Shown: one piece after another, positions 8,118-18,524 of the stretch
Numbering within the stretch: position 1 is the stretch's first letter
Layout: every line of letters begins with the position of its first letter
NCBI RefSeq assembly: GCF_001580365.1
Contig: NZ_CP014480.1
Location: forward strand, 1,923,008-1,987,007
DNA length: 64,000 bases
Source of the DNA: Kocuria turfanensis
GTDB taxonomy: Bacteria; Actinomycetota; Actinomycetes; Actinomycetales; Micrococcaceae
Reading direction: 5' to 3'
Notes under the pieces: model-generated
The model's input: the letters and a program-made list of their open reading frames with translations, nothing else
What the model was told of the DNA's origin: nothing
The model's database searches: none
Program-made: the position numbers and the translations under genes

Positions 8118-9695
8118 CTAGCGAGCGGCCCCGGAGGCCCGTCCGGGCGCCGAGAGCACCCGGGCCAGCACCCCCAGGGCGTCCGGCAGGGCCTCTCCCT
8201 CCGGGGCGGCGCCGGTGGCGCCGAAGCCCACGACGACGCCGCGGCGCCCACCACGCGCGCCCTCCGCCCAGTAGGAGCCCAGCGCGGCGACCCGCACGCC
8301 CGCCGCCGCGGCGCGGGCCACGACGTCCCGCTCGTCGAAGGCCACCTCCCCGGTGAACTCCAGGACCGCGTGCAGCCCGCCGTCCATGGGCACGGCCCGC
8401 ACCCCGCGGACCCCGGCGAGCGCGGCGCCGAGCAGGTCCCGCCGGCGCCGGTACTCCCGCCGCATCCGGGCGGTGTGCCGGCGCAGCCCGCCGCCGGCGA
8501 GGAAGCGGGCCATCGCGTCCTGGGCCACCGCCGAGGCGGGGTTGCCGAGGTCGGTGCGCAGCCGCAGCAGCTCCTCCCGCAGGGCCGGCGGGGCGACCAG
8601 GTAGCCGACCCCCAGTCCGGGGGCGAGGACCTTGGTGAAGGAGCCCAGCGTGGCCACGTGCCCGCCGCCGCCGAGCCGCCGGCCCGGGGCGGGCGGGCGC
8701 GCGACGGCGCCGGGACCGTGGTCGAGGGCGGACAGCGCCGGGAGGGGCTCGCCGACGTAGCGCAGCTCCGAGTCGTAGTCGTCCTCCACGATCAGGGCGT
8801 CGTGGGCGCGGGCCCAGTCGAGCAGCTCGAGGCGGCGGGCCGCGGGCATCGAGGCCCCGAGCGGGTACTGGTGGCTGGGGGTCACCACCACGGCGTCGGG
8901 GGCCCGGTCGATCTCCCAGTCCCCCGACCACGCGCCCGACCACGCGCCGGACGGCAGCCGGGCGGGGTCGAGGCCGTGGTCGTCGATCGGCACGGGCAGC
9001 ACCCGGTGGCCGAGCCGTTCCGGCACCCGGCGCAGGGAGGGGTAGCCGGGGTCCTCCACGGCCACGCGCAGCGGACGGCCGGCGAGGCCGCCCAGGGCGG
9101 CCAGCAGCAGCTGCAGCCCGTCCCGCGCCCCGGCCGTGACGAAGAGGTCCTGCGGGTCCCGGACCACGCCGCGCATCAGCCGCAGGTGCTCGGCGATCTG
9201 CTCGCGCAGCGGCTCCGCGCCCTGGGCCGGGGGCGCGGCCGCCCCCGCCGCCGCGGCCGCGGCGTCCCGCCACGCGGCCCGCCAGCCGGGGGTGGCCAGC
9301 CGCGCGGTGTCGGGGCGCCCGGGGGTGAGATCGATCATGGGCCGGTCCCGGGTCCGACGCTGCGGCGGGGCCGACGGCCGGGCCCCGGACCGGTCGTCCG
9401 GCCGGGGCCCCGCCCGCTCGACGCGGGAGCGGGCGAGGTCGGGATGGACGATCGTGGCCCCGTTGGTCGCGTGCAGATAGCCCTCGCCGTGCAGCTGGTC
9501 GTAGGCGGTCACCACGGACCCTCGCGAGATGCCGAGCCGGGCGGCGAGCCCGCGCGTGGAGGGCAGCGGGTCCCCGGGGCGCAGCGCGCCGGAGACCACC
9601 AGCTCCCGCAGCTGCTGGACGAGCTGGGCGGGCAGCGGGGCGGGGTCGGCGCGGTCGACGCGCACCGGCAGGTCGACGTCGTGGGGGTGGCGCAC
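8118..9695 (-). CDS. pdxR: MocR-type regulator PdxR (GntR HTH plus aminotransferase domain)
   Basis: A 525-residue fusion. An N-terminal winged-helix GntR domain ([31 protein letters not shown] in parts) is joined to a fold-type I aminotransferase-like domain containing the PLP-binding Lys355 in SFTK. MocR proteins of this kind sense pyridoxal phosphate and, beside pdxST, act as PdxR controlling B6 synthesis. It is divergent from pdxS with repeat boxes between. The GTG at 9695 is preferred: GAGG lies 5-6 nt upstream, whereas a longer reading would run antisense through pdxS. Confidence 0.9.
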   Translation of the reverse strand: MRHPHDVDLPVRVDRADPAPLPAQLVQQLRELVVSGALRPGDPLPSTRGLAARLGISRGSVVTAYDQLHGEGYLHATNGATIVHPDLARSRVERAGPRPDDRSGARPSAPPQRRTRDRPMIDLTPGRPDTARLATPGWRAAWRDAAAAAAGAAAPPAQGAEPLREQIAEHLRLMRGVVRDPQDLFVTAGARDGLQLLLAALGGLAGRPLRVAVEDPGYPSLRRVPERLGHRVLPVPIDDHGLDPARLPSGAWSGAWSGDWEIDRAPDAVVVTPSHQYPLGASMPAARRLELLDWARAHDALIVEDDYDSELRYVGEPLPALSALDHGPGAVARPPAPGRRLGGGGHVATLGSFTKVLAPGLGVGYLVAPPALREELLRLRTDLGNPASAVAQDAMARFLAGGGLRRHTARMRREYRRRRDLLGAALAGVRGVRAVPMDGGLHAVLEFTGEVAFDERDVVARAAAAGVRVAALGSYWAEGARGGRRGVVVGFGATGAAPEGEALPDALGVLARVLSAPGRASGAAR

Positions 9696-9740
9696 GGGCA
9701 CCTCGGGTCCTGATCGGGGTCCGGGCGGCTCCGGACCGGA

Positions 9741-9787
9741 AGTGGTCCAACAGATTCTACCGTTGGTGGACCTGTTGATGGACCACT
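9741..9787. promoter_or_regulatory. PdxR-type operator boxes between pdxR and pdxS
   Basis: Two direct repeats, GTTGGTGGACC (9762-9772) and GTTGATGGACC (9774-9784), lie next to an inverted copy AGTGGTCCAACAG (9741-9753, matching CTGTTGATGGACCACT at 9772-9787). MocR/PdxR regulators are known to bind direct repeats with an inverted neighbour. On the minus strand TAGAAT (9759-9754) fits a pdxR -10 inside the array. Confidence 0.75.
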
Positions 9788-9807
9788 CAGGGGCGGAGGA
9801 TGGTCGC

Positions 9808-10760
<953 letters not shown>

Positions 10761-10764
<4 letters not shown>

Positions 10765-11363
10765 GCTCCGCGCCCCGGGTCGGGGTCCTCGCCCTGCAGG
10801 GCGGGGTCGCCGAGCACGCCGCGATGCTGCAGCAGCTCGGCGCCGAGGCCGTGCTCGTGAAGACGGCCGAGCAGCTCTCCGGGCTGGACGCGATCGTGCT
10901 GCCCGGCGGGGAGTCCTCCACCATGGACCGGCTGCTGCGCCTGTTCGGGCTGCGCGATCCGCTGCGCGACGCCGTGCTCGGCGGCCTGCCGACCCTGGGC
11001 ACGTGCGCCGGGCTGATCCTGCTCTCCTCCGGCATCGAGGACCCGGCCCCCGGCCAGCGCACCCTCGAGGTCCTGGACGTCACGGTGGCCCGCAACGCCT
11101 TCGGCTCCCAGACGGCCTCCGAGGAGGCCGTGCTCGCCTGGGGCGACGACGGGGCCACCGTGCGCACGGCCTTCATCCGCGCCCCCGTGGTGACCCGCGT
11201 GGGCGAGGGCGTCACGGTGCTGGCCCGGCACCGCGGCGAGGTGGTCGCGGTGGCCAGCGGCAGCGTCGTGGGCATCTCCTTCCACCCCGAGCTGACCGGG
11301 GAGACCGCCGTGCACCGGCACCTGCTCTCCCTCGTCGCCGCCCGGCGGGCCCTGCCCGCCTGA
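10761..11363 (+). CDS. pdxT: PLP synthase glutaminase subunit PdxT
   Basis: A 200-residue class I glutamine amidotransferase that feeds ammonia to PdxS. The catalytic Cys82 (GTCAGL) and the His175/Glu177 pair (FHPEL) are present, with the oxyanion strand PGGESSTM. The GTG at 10761 overlaps the pdxS stop. A bidirectional hairpin follows. Confidence 0.97.
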
Positions 11364-11378
11364 CCGGGTCCGGCGCTC

Positions 11379-11421
11379 GCACGGCACCTCCCTGGGCCGC
11401 GCCCACGGGACGGTGCCGTGC
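11379..11421. terminator. bidirectional terminator between pdxT and usp
   Basis: The arms GCACGGCACC (11379-11388) and GGTGCCGTGC (11412-11421) pair perfectly around a 23-nt loop in the gap between two convergent genes. Confidence 0.65.
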
Positions 11422-11432
11422 GCGGTCCGGGC

Positions 11433-12320
11433 TCAGCCCTTCCGACGGGTGGGGACCACCATCACCGGGCTGCCGCCCTCGTTGAGCACGGCCTGGGAGA
11501 CGGAGCCCATGAGCAGGCCCCGGAACCCGCCGTAGCCGCGGCTGCCGACCACCACGAGGTCCGCCGTCCGCCCCGCCTGCACCAGCTGGTCCGCGGGCGT
11601 GCCCGAGAACACGTACGTCTCGACGTCCAGTCCCGGGTGGTCCTCCCGCACGCCCGCGGCGACCTGGTCCACCAGGGCCTGGGCGGGCTCGGTGAGCTGC
11701 TCGCGCACCGCCCGGTCCAGGTCCGCGGAACCCGTGGGCACGCTCGCGGCCTCCGGCACCACCGTGACCAGGGTCAGGCCCGTGCCGTGCCGCTGGGCGT
11801 ACCGCGCGGCCGCGACGACCGCCGGGTTGTCCCGCCCCAGCCGGTCCACGCCGACGAGCACCCGGCCCCTGAACGGCCCCCCGGCGCCGCGGTCGGCCCG
11901 CGGGTCCCAGCGCTCCGGGAGCACGATCACCGGGCACCGGGCGTGCGCCGAGGCCGCGGCCGAGACCGAGCCCAGGCGGCCGCGCACCCCGCGGCGGCCG
12001 CGGCGGCCGAGCACCAGCGCCGCGGCGTGCTCGGACTCCTGCACCAGCACGCCCGCCGCGTCACCGCGCTCGACGACGCCGACGGCCGGAACACCGGCCT
12101 CCCGGGCCCTCGCGACGGCGGTGCCGGCGACCTGGTCGGCCTCCGCCTCGATCGCCTCCAGGAACGGCCCGTACAGGCTGGGGTCCACGGCCACGGGCCG
12201 GCCCATGGAGACCACCACCCTCAGCTCGGACCCGAGGGACTGCGCCTCCTGGATCGCCCAGTCGAGGGCGCGGTCGCTGTTCTCGGAGCCGTCGTAGCCG
12301 ACGACGATCTGCTCTGCCAT
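11433..12320 (-). CDS. tandem-domain universal stress protein
   Basis: A 295-residue protein of two UspA domains. Each has the ATP-binding signature G-2x-G-9x-G-S (GRRGRRGVRGRLGSVSA in the first, GSRGYGGFRGLLMGSVSQAV in the second). Such proteins bind ATP and are linked to dormancy and stress survival in actinobacteria. The ATG at 12320 has GGAAG upstream. It lies 47 bp downstream of a paralogue on the same strand, so the pair looks like a duplication. Confidence 0.92.
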   Translation of the reverse strand: MAEQIVVGYDGSENSDRALDWAIQEAQSLGSELRVVVSMGRPVAVDPSLYGPFLEAIEAEADQVAGTAVARAREAGVPAVGVVERGDAAGVLVQESEHAAALVLGRRGRRGVRGRLGSVSAAASAHARCPVIVLPERWDPRADRGAGGPFRGRVLVGVDRLGRDNPAVVAAARYAQRHGTGLTLVTVVPEAASVPTGSADLDRAVREQLTEPAQALVDQVAAGVREDHPGLDVETYVFSGTPADQLVQAGRTADLVVVGSRGYGGFRGLLMGSVSQAVLNEGGSPVMVVPTRRKG

Positions 12321-12367
12321 GGACGGCTGCTTCCTGTTCTCGCGGCGGGCGCCGCCGGTCGAGTCGC

Positions 12368-13339
12368 TCAGGCGGGGTGGGCGGGCACGATCATGACCGG
12401 TCCGGCGGCGTTCTCCAGCACGGCCTGGGAGACCGAGCCGAGCAGCAGCCCGCGGAACCCGCCGATGCCGCGGGAGCCGACCACGACCAGGTCCGCGGAG
12501 TGCGTGGCGTTCATCAGGATGCGCCCCGGGCGGCCGACGAAGATGTGGTGCTCCACGGTCAGGCCGGGGTGCTCGGACGCGATCTCCTGCGAGATCTCCT
12601 CGAGCTTGCGCTCGGCCTCGCGGAAGTACCGGGCCTGGTTGAACTCGTCCTGGAACCAGGAGGGCGTGCCGGACAGGGCCCCGTTGACGGAGACGAGCGC
12701 CAGGGGCTTGCCGTGCTCCTCGGCGTACTGCACGGCCTGCCACAGCGCCGGGTTGCGCGAGCCGAGGGCGTCCAGACCGACGACCACCCGACCCGAGAAG
12801 TCGACCTCCTCGGCCTTGACCGGCCCCTGGTCCTCGAGCGCGTAGTCGGTGCCGCCGCGGCTGCGCTCGCTGTGCCGCTTCTCGGCCGGCTCCGGGACGA
12901 CCACGACCGGGCACTTGGCGTGGGCGGCGACCGCCGCGGACACCGAGCCGAGCCGGCCGCGCAGGGCCCCGCCGCGGCCGCGCTTGCCCATGACGACGAG
13001 CGCGGCCCTGCCGGACTGCTCGACGACGGCCTTGGCGGCGTCCCCGGCGGCCTCGACGGTCTCCACGGGCAGCCCCGCGGCCTCCACGACCCGCCGGGCC
13101 TCGGCGAGGTGCTCCGCGTTCTCCTTGGTCACCGCCTCGGTGAAGCGCTGCTCGAGCCCGGGGTCGCCCACCCCGATGACCGGATAGGCGCCGACCAGGC
13201 GGACCGACAGGTTGTGCGCCCGGGCCTCCTCGACCGCCCGGTCGAGGGCGTGCCGGGCCTGGTCCGACCCGTCGATCCCGACGAGCACGACGTCGTGTCC
13301 GGCAGCGGGCTGGTTCTGCGTGCGGGAGTCGTTGTCCAT
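12368..13339 (-). CDS. tandem-domain universal stress protein
   Basis: A 323-residue two-domain UspA protein with ATP motifs GKRGRGGALRGRLGSVSA and GSRGIGGFRGLLLGSVSQAV and an N-terminal VGIDGSDQARHALD. It is a close relative of the next gene downstream. The ATG at 13339 begins 7 nt after TAGGAT (13352-13347) with no ribosome site, so its transcript is probably leaderless. Confidence 0.92.
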   Translation of the reverse strand: MDNDSRTQNQPAAGHDVVLVGIDGSDQARHALDRAVEEARAHNLSVRLVGAYPVIGVGDPGLEQRFTEAVTKENAEHLAEARRVVEAAGLPVETVEAAGDAAKAVVEQSGRAALVVMGKRGRGGALRGRLGSVSAAVAAHAKCPVVVVPEPAEKRHSERSRGGTDYALEDQGPVKAEEVDFSGRVVVGLDALGSRNPALWQAVQYAEEHGKPLALVSVNGALSGTPSWFQDEFNQARYFREAERKLEEISQEIASEHPGLTVEHHIFVGRPGRILMNATHSADLVVVGSRGIGGFRGLLLGSVSQAVLENAAGPVMIVPAHPA

Positions 13340-13391
13340 GGTCGAAATCCTAGGTGATCCACCGCACATCCCCGCCGTGGGTTCCCGGTTG

Positions 13392-14747
13392 TTACCGCGC
13401 GTTCCGGAGCAGCCAGGCGTCGCCGCGGGCGCGCAGTCCGAGGGTCAGCGCCCGGGCCCCCAGGTAGCCGCCCGCGTAGGCGATCCACAGCCACACGAGC
13501 CCGCCGGCGCCCGAGCCGCCGGAGCCGGCCACGAGGGCCAGCAGCGGGGCGTAGACGGCGAGGTTGAGCACCCCGGCCACGGCGAGGTAGCGGGCGTCCC
13601 CGGCCCCGATGAGCACCCCGTCGAGGACGAAGACGTAGGCGGCCAGCGGCTGGCCCGCCGCGACCACGAGCAGGGCCGCCGCGAACAGGGCCTGCACGGC
13701 CGGGTCCGGGCTGAGCAGGAAGCCCAGGCGCGTCCCGAGCAGGGCCACGGCCAGGCCGGTCACCACCCCGAACCCGAGGCCCCACAGCACCAGCCGGCGC
13801 ATCAGGCCGCGGATCGCCTGCCGCTCGGCCGGCTCTGCCAGGTCCCGGGCGCCCATGTCCCGGCCCAGCAGCGCCTGCGCGGCGATGGCCAGGGCGTCGA
13901 GGGCGAAGGCGAGGAAGCTGAACACCGTCATCACGAGCTGGTGGGCGGCGAGGTTCTGGGCGCCCTGGGCCGTGACCACCAGGACGGTCGCGAGGATGGC
14001 CACCCGCAGGGACACCGTGCGCAGCATCAGCCAGGACCCCACGGCCAGGTGGGCGCGCAGCCGGGCCCACGAGGTCGCCGGCCCCACCCCGTGCCGGCGG
14101 GCCAGCCGGTGCACGATGCGCAGGTAGGCCAGGGCCATGGCCCACTGCACGGCACTCGTGCCGATCGCGGCGCCGGCCACGCCCAGACCGGCGCCGTGCA
14201 CCAGCACGAGGTTCAGCACCGCGTTGGCCGCGGCGCCGATCCCCGCGATGAGCAGCGGGGTCCTCGTGTCCTGCAGCCCGCGCAGCACGCCGGTGGCCGC
14301 GAGCACGAGGAGCATGGCGGTCAGCCCGGGCAGGGACCAGTGCAGGTAGGCGACCGCGTGCTCCAGGACCTCGCCGCGGGCGCCCATCCGCTCCAGCAGG
14401 GGCCGGCCGAGCACCCAGCCCGCCGCGGAGAGGAGGACGCCGAGCCCGGCGGCCACCCAGAGCCCGTCCCGGCCCACCGCCACGGCCTCGGGGAGCCGGC
14501 CGGCGCCGAGGTGCCGGGCCACCGCGGGCGTGGTGCTGTAGGCGAGGAAGACCATCAGCCCCACGACCGTCTGGAGCAGGGCGGCGGCCACTCCCACCCC
14601 GGCCAGCTGTGGGGTGCCCAGGTGCCCGACGATCGCCGAGTCCGCCAGCAGGAACAGCGGCTCGGCCACGAGCGCGCCGAAGGCGGGCACCGCCAGGGCC
14701 AGGATCTGCCGGTTGAGCCCGCGCGGGCGGGCGGTGGTGGTGGTCAC
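13392..14747 (-). CDS. MATE-family efflux transporter (DinF-like)
   Basis: A 451-residue, twelve-helix MATE exporter. The first helices (LALAVPAFGALVAEPLFLLADSAIVGHLG) and the repeat at mid-protein are typical of the DinF/NorM families, which export drugs or metabolites against Na+ or H+. I take the GTG at 14747. A TACCCT box lies exactly 6 nt before it (14759-14754), which predicts a leaderless mRNA and rules out the longer start at 14774. Substrate unknown. Confidence 0.9.
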   Translation of the reverse strand: MTTTTARPRGLNRQILALAVPAFGALVAEPLFLLADSAIVGHLGTPQLAGVGVAAALLQTVVGLMVFLAYSTTPAVARHLGAGRLPEAVAVGRDGLWVAAGLGVLLSAAGWVLGRPLLERMGARGEVLEHAVAYLHWSLPGLTAMLLVLAATGVLRGLQDTRTPLLIAGIGAAANAVLNLVLVHGAGLGVAGAAIGTSAVQWAMALAYLRIVHRLARRHGVGPATSWARLRAHLAVGSWLMLRTVSLRVAILATVLVVTAQGAQNLAAHQLVMTVFSFLAFALDALAIAAQALLGRDMGARDLAEPAERQAIRGLMRRLVLWGLGFGVVTGLAVALLGTRLGFLLSPDPAVQALFAAALLVVAAGQPLAAYVFVLDGVLIGAGDARYLAVAGVLNLAVYAPLLALVAGSGGSGAGGLVWLWIAYAGGYLGARALTLGLRARGDAWLLRNAR

Positions 14748-14808
14748 CGGACCAGGGTACCGACGCCCCCGCACCCGCCGGTGCGACCGGCCGTCCCGCC
14801 GGACCCGC

Positions 14809-15180
14809 TCACAGGCCCCGGAGGCGGTCCATCTCGCGGCGGTCCTTCTTGGTGGGACGTCCGGCGCCCCGGTCCCGGCGCGGCACGGCCGCGTGCAGGG
14901 CCGGGGGCGGGGGCGGGCTGTGGTCCACGTAGGCGGCCGCGGCCACGGGGGCGCCGACGCGCTTGGTCAGCAGCTGCACGACCTCAAGGACCTGCTCGTG
15001 GCCGGGACGCCGCACGGTCACCCGCTGGCCGGGCCGCACGGGCTGGGCCGCCTTGACCGAGGTGCCGTCGATCTTGACGTGGCCGGCCCGGCACGCCGCC
15101 GTGGCGGCGGACCGGGTCTTGAACACGCGCACCGCCCACAGCCACGCGTCCACGCGCACGCTCGCCGGCGCGGCCGTCAC
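14809..15180 (-). CDS. S4-domain RNA-binding protein (Hsp15/RqcP-like)
   Basis: A 123-residue protein with an N-terminal S4 fold (RVDAWLWAVRVFKTRSAATAACRAG then VKIDG) and a basic tail ending GRPTKKDRREMDRLRGL. This is the layout of Hsp15, which binds stalled or dissociated 50S subunits, and of RqcP. It would act in rescue of interrupted translation. The GTG at 15180 has GAGGGG upstream; longer starts lack support. Confidence 0.88.
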   Translation of the reverse strand: MTAAPASVRVDAWLWAVRVFKTRSAATAACRAGHVKIDGTSVKAAQPVRPGQRVTVRRPGHEQVLEVVQLLTKRVGAPVAAAAYVDHSPPPPPALHAAVPRRDRGAGRPTKKDRREMDRLRGL

Positions 15181-15439
15181 CGGTGCCCCTCGGGGGCGAG
15201 GATGTGGTCGGTCCGAGTCATGAGCCCATTGTGCCGAAGACCGCGCGCCGGTGCGGACCCCGCAACCGGTCCGCGTGGACAGCAGTGGGGACAACCGATG
15301 TGCTACTGACCAGTGGCGCGCAACACACCGGCAACCCCGGACGCCCTACACTGAGGCTCATTCAGCAGTGGCTCCCTCCCCGGCGCGACGCCGCGCCGGG
15401 GGCGGACGAGCGAGCACCTCCCGAGGGAAGGAAAGATCC
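15181..15439. other. gene-free stretch upstream of the amino-acid binding lipoprotein
   Basis: About 260 bp without a gene. A TACACT -10-like box at 15347-15352 could start the lipoprotein mRNA with a leader of roughly 80 nt and the ribosome site GAAGGAAAG. I see no convincing -35 or riboswitch fold. Confidence 0.4.
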
Positions 15440-16279
15440 ATGAAGAGCAGGTTCCACGGGGCAGCGACCCTGTCCGTGCTGGCCGTCTCCGCGCTGGCGC
15501 TGAGCGCGTGCTCGGACACGGGCGGCGGCGAGGAGGCCGGCGGCGACGCGACCGGCGGGGAGATCAGCCTGATCAACGAGGGCACCCTCACGGTGTGCTC
15601 GGACATCCCCTACCGCCCCTTCGAGTACACGGAGAACGGGGAGACCGTCGGCTTCGACATCGACCTGGTGAACAACATCGCCGAGGACATGGGGGTGGAG
15701 ACGGAGTTCATCCGCACCGCCTTCGAGGGCATCCAGTCGGGTGTGGCCCTGGACTCGGACCAGTGCGACCTCGCCGCCTCCGGGATGACCATCACCGAGG
15801 AGCGCGAGTCCGTCATGGACTTCTCCGAGCCCTACCTCGACGACAACCTCGCCCTGCTGGTGGCCCCGGACGCCGACATCGACTCCCTGGCCGACGTCAC
15901 GGGCAAGCGCGTGGGCGTGCAGCAGGCCACCACCGGCGAGACCCAGGCCCAGGAGAACAACGCCGAGGTCGTGCAGTACGAGGACTCCGCCCTGATGATC
16001 CAGGGCCTCAACACCGGCGACGTCGAGGCCGTGATCGGCAACATCTCCGTGATGGGCCCGGCCATCACCGACAACCCGGACCTGCGCCTGGTCGAGGAGA
16101 TCGAGACCGGCGAGCAGCTGGGCCTGGCTGTGAAGACCGGCAACACCGCCCTGCTCGAGCAGGTCAACCAGTCGCTGGCCACCATGGAGGAGGACGGCAC
16201 CCTCGAGGAGCTCGAGGGCAAGTGGCTGGGCACCGGGGAGGCCGCCGGCTCGGCGAGCCCGGAGCCGACCGCGAGCTGA
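15440..16279 (+). CDS. amino-acid ABC transporter substrate-binding lipoprotein (orphan)
   Basis: A 279-residue family 3 solute-binding protein. A type II signal peptide ends in LSAC (Cys24), followed by a Gly/Glu linker and the SBP fold with CSDIPYRPFEY, GFDIDLVNNIA and DQCDLAASGMTITEER, typical of polar amino-acid binders. It is anchored outside the membrane and would deliver an amino acid to an ABC importer. No permease or ATPase gene flanks it, so it must use components encoded elsewhere. A hairpin (16319-16351) follows. Confidence 0.92.
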   Translation: MKSRFHGAATLSVLAVSALALSACSDTGGGEEAGGDATGGEISLINEGTLTVCSDIPYRPFEYTENGETVGFDIDLVNNIAEDMGVETEFIRTAFEGIQSGVALDSDQCDLAASGMTITEERESVMDFSEPYLDDNLALLVAPDADIDSLADVTGKRVGVQQATTGETQAQENNAEVVQYEDSALMIQGLNTGDVEAVIGNISVMGPAITDNPDLRLVEEIETGEQLGLAVKTGNTALLEQVNQSLATMEEDGTLEELEGKWLGTGEAAGSASPEPTAS

Positions 16280-16318
16280 TCCGCCCCGCGCCCACCCCGG
16301 GTGTGACGACCACCACGG

Positions 16319-16351
16319 ACGCCGTGGCCCGCCGACCGCGGGCCACGGCGT
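16319..16351 (+). terminator. terminator after the amino-acid binding lipoprotein gene
   Basis: A perfect 14-bp stem (16319-16332 with 16338-16351) with a 5-nt loop lies 40 bp after the stop. A TAGGCT box at about 16362 follows it and probably starts the next gene. Confidence 0.75.
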
Positions 16352-16437
16352 TCCCGTCCGTAGGCTGGGACCGGGCGGCGACGTCGTCGGCCCCGTGCGT
16401 TCCGACACGCCCCACGACCACGACAGGGGATGCGCCC

Positions 16438-18414
16438 GTGACGACCGCCTCCGGCCTGGACCTGCAGCACCTCCACCCCGGCGTCCGCCCGCAGGACGAC
16501 CTGCACCGGCACGTCAACGGCGGCTGGATCGACGCCCACGAGCTGCCCGAGGACCGCGCCGCCGACGGGGCGTCCGCGCTCCTGACGGAGCTCAACGCCC
16601 GGCGGGTGCACGAGATCGTCCGGGCGGCCCCGGCCGGGTCGCGGATGGCGGTCCTGCACCGGTCCTTCCTCGACGAGGACGCCGTCGAGCGCCGCGGCCG
16701 GGCCGCCCTGGACCCCGACCTCGAGCTGCTCGGCGCCGCGCGCGGCAAGGAGCAGCTCGCCGGGGCCTCCGCGGCCCTGCAGCGCACCGGGGTGGACGGC
16801 CTGCTGTCCTTCTTCGTGGAGAACGACTCCGGGGACTCCTCCCGGTACTCCTTCTTCCTGTGCCAGGACGGGCTGTCCCTGCCCACGCGGTCCTACTACA
16901 CCGACGCCGTGCACGGGCCGCTGCGCGCGGCGTTCACCGACCACGTCGCGGCGATGCTCGAGCTCGCGGGCCTGCCGGCGCGGTGGGGCGTGACCGGTGA
17001 GGAGGCCGCCGGCACGGTGCTGGCCATGGAGACCCAGCTGGCCGCCGCGCACTGGGACACCGTCGCGGCGCGGGACGTGGCGCAGATGCACAACCCCGTG
17101 GACGTGCCCGGCCTGGTGGCCCTGGCCCCCGGCTTCCCCTGGGCGGCGTGGCTGGCGGGCATCGCCCCGCAGCGGGGCACGGGCGCCTTCGACCGGATCA
17201 TCGTGCGCCAGCCCTCCTTCACGACCCGGCTCGGCGAGCTCTGGGCGGAGTGGTCGGAGCAGCAGATCCGGATCTGGCAGTCGTGGCGGATCGTGTCCCG
17301 GCGCGCCCCGTTCCTGCCCCGGTCCTTCGTGGCGGAGAACTTCCGCTTCTACAGCACCGCCCTGTCCGGGATCACCCGCCCCCGGGAGCGGTGGAAGCGC
17401 GCCGAGTTCCTGGTCACCCGGATCCTGGGCGACGACGTGGCCCGGGCCTACGTGGACCGCTGGTTCCCGCCGGCGCACCGGGCCCGGGTGGAGCAGCTCG
17501 TGGAGCACCTGCTGGCCGCCTACCGGGAGCGGATCGGCCGGCTGGAGTGGATGTCGGAGGCCACCCGGGCCCGGGCCCTGGAGAAGCTGTCCACGTTCAC
17601 CGTCAAGGTCGGCTCTCCCGGCACCTGGCGGGACTACTCGGGCCTGGACCTGGACCCCGAGGACCTGCTCGGCAACGTCCGCGCCGGCCTGGCCCTGGAG
17701 CACGACCGCGCCGTGCGGAAGGTGGGCGCGCCCGTGGACCGCGGCGAGTGGCTGCTCTACCCGCACTGGGTCAACGCCTACTTCCACCCCGTGCTCAACG
17801 AGGTGGTCTTCCCCGCCGGGATCCTGCAGCCGCCGTACTTCGACGCCGACGCCGACGACGCCGTGTGCTACGGCGCGATCGGGTCCGTGATCGGCCACGA
17901 GATCGGCCACGGCTTCGACGACCAGGGCGCCCGCTACGACGCCCACGGGCACCTCGTGGACTGGTGGACCGACGAGGACCGCGGCGAGTTCGCCCGGCGC
18001 ACCGCAGCGCTCGTGGCCCAGTACGACGGCTTCACCCCGCGCGGGCTCTCCGCCGAGCACCACGTGGACGGGGCCTTCACCGTGGGCGAGAACATCGGGG
18101 ACCTCGGCGGCCTGGAGATCGCCCTGGTGGCCTACCGGATGGCGCTCGCGGAGCGGGGCCTGGACCTGGCCACGGCGCCGGTGCTGGACGGGCTCACGGG
18201 GGCCGAGCGGTTCTTCTACGCCTACGCGGGGCTGTGGCGCTCGACCGCCCGGGAGCAGGAGCTGATCAACCGCCTGGCGGGCGATCCGCACGCCCCGGAC
18301 GAGTTCCGCTGCAACGGCGTGGTCCGCAACATGGACGCCTTCCACGAGACCTTCCGCACCCGCCCGGGCGACGGCCTGTGGCTCCCCCCGGAGGCCCGCG
18401 TCACCATCTGGTGA
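16438..18414 (+). CDS. M13-family metallopeptidase (neprilysin/PepO-like)
   Basis: A 658-residue zinc endopeptidase. The zinc site HEIGH is at His487-His491 and the third ligand Glu551 lies in ENIGDLGG. The family C-terminus (CNGVVRNMDAFHETF) is complete. The N-terminus shows DDLHRHVNGGWIDAHELPED with no signal peptide, so it should be cytoplasmic like actinobacterial PepO, cleaving short peptides. The GTG at 16438 has AGGGG upstream. It is monocistronic, with a terminator before it and a large hairpin after it. Confidence 0.95.
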   Translation: MTTASGLDLQHLHPGVRPQDDLHRHVNGGWIDAHELPEDRAADGASALLTELNARRVHEIVRAAPAGSRMAVLHRSFLDEDAVERRGRAALDPDLELLGAARGKEQLAGASAALQRTGVDGLLSFFVENDSGDSSRYSFFLCQDGLSLPTRSYYTDAVHGPLRAAFTDHVAAMLELAGLPARWGVTGEEAAGTVLAMETQLAAAHWDTVAARDVAQMHNPVDVPGLVALAPGFPWAAWLAGIAPQRGTGAFDRIIVRQPSFTTRLGELWAEWSEQQIRIWQSWRIVSRRAPFLPRSFVAENFRFYSTALSGITRPRERWKRAEFLVTRILGDDVARAYVDRWFPPAHRARVEQLVEHLLAAYRERIGRLEWMSEATRARALEKLSTFTVKVGSPGTWRDYSGLDLDPEDLLGNVRAGLALEHDRAVRKVGAPVDRGEWLLYPHWVNAYFHPVLNEVVFPAGILQPPYFDADADDAVCYGAIGSVIGHEIGHGFDDQGARYDAHGHLVDWWTDEDRGEFARRTAALVAQYDGFTPRGLSAEHHVDGAFTVGENIGDLGGLEIALVAYRMALAERGLDLATAPVLDGLTGAERFFYAYAGLWRSTAREQELINRLAGDPHAPDEFRCNGVVRNMDAFHETFRTRPGDGLWLPPEARVTIW

Positions 18415-18445
18415 CCGCCCCTCCTCCTCCCCCTCCCCCTGCCCG

Positions 18446-18484
18446 CGACCCAGCACGCGTCGGCGGCCGACGCGTGCTGGGTCG
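18446..18484. terminator. strong bidirectional terminator within a nested palindrome
   Basis: Perfect 18-bp arms (18446-18463 and 18467-18484) with a CGG loop lie between the convergent peptidase and amidase genes. They sit inside outer arms CCTGCCCGCGA (18438-18448) and TCGCGGGCAGG (18500-18510). A third copy of the arm core, GCCGACGCGTGC (18484-18495), can compete for pairing. Confidence 0.8.
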
Positions 18485-18524
18485 CCGACGCGTGCAGTCT
18501 CGCGGGCAGGAGGGGTCGGGCGGG

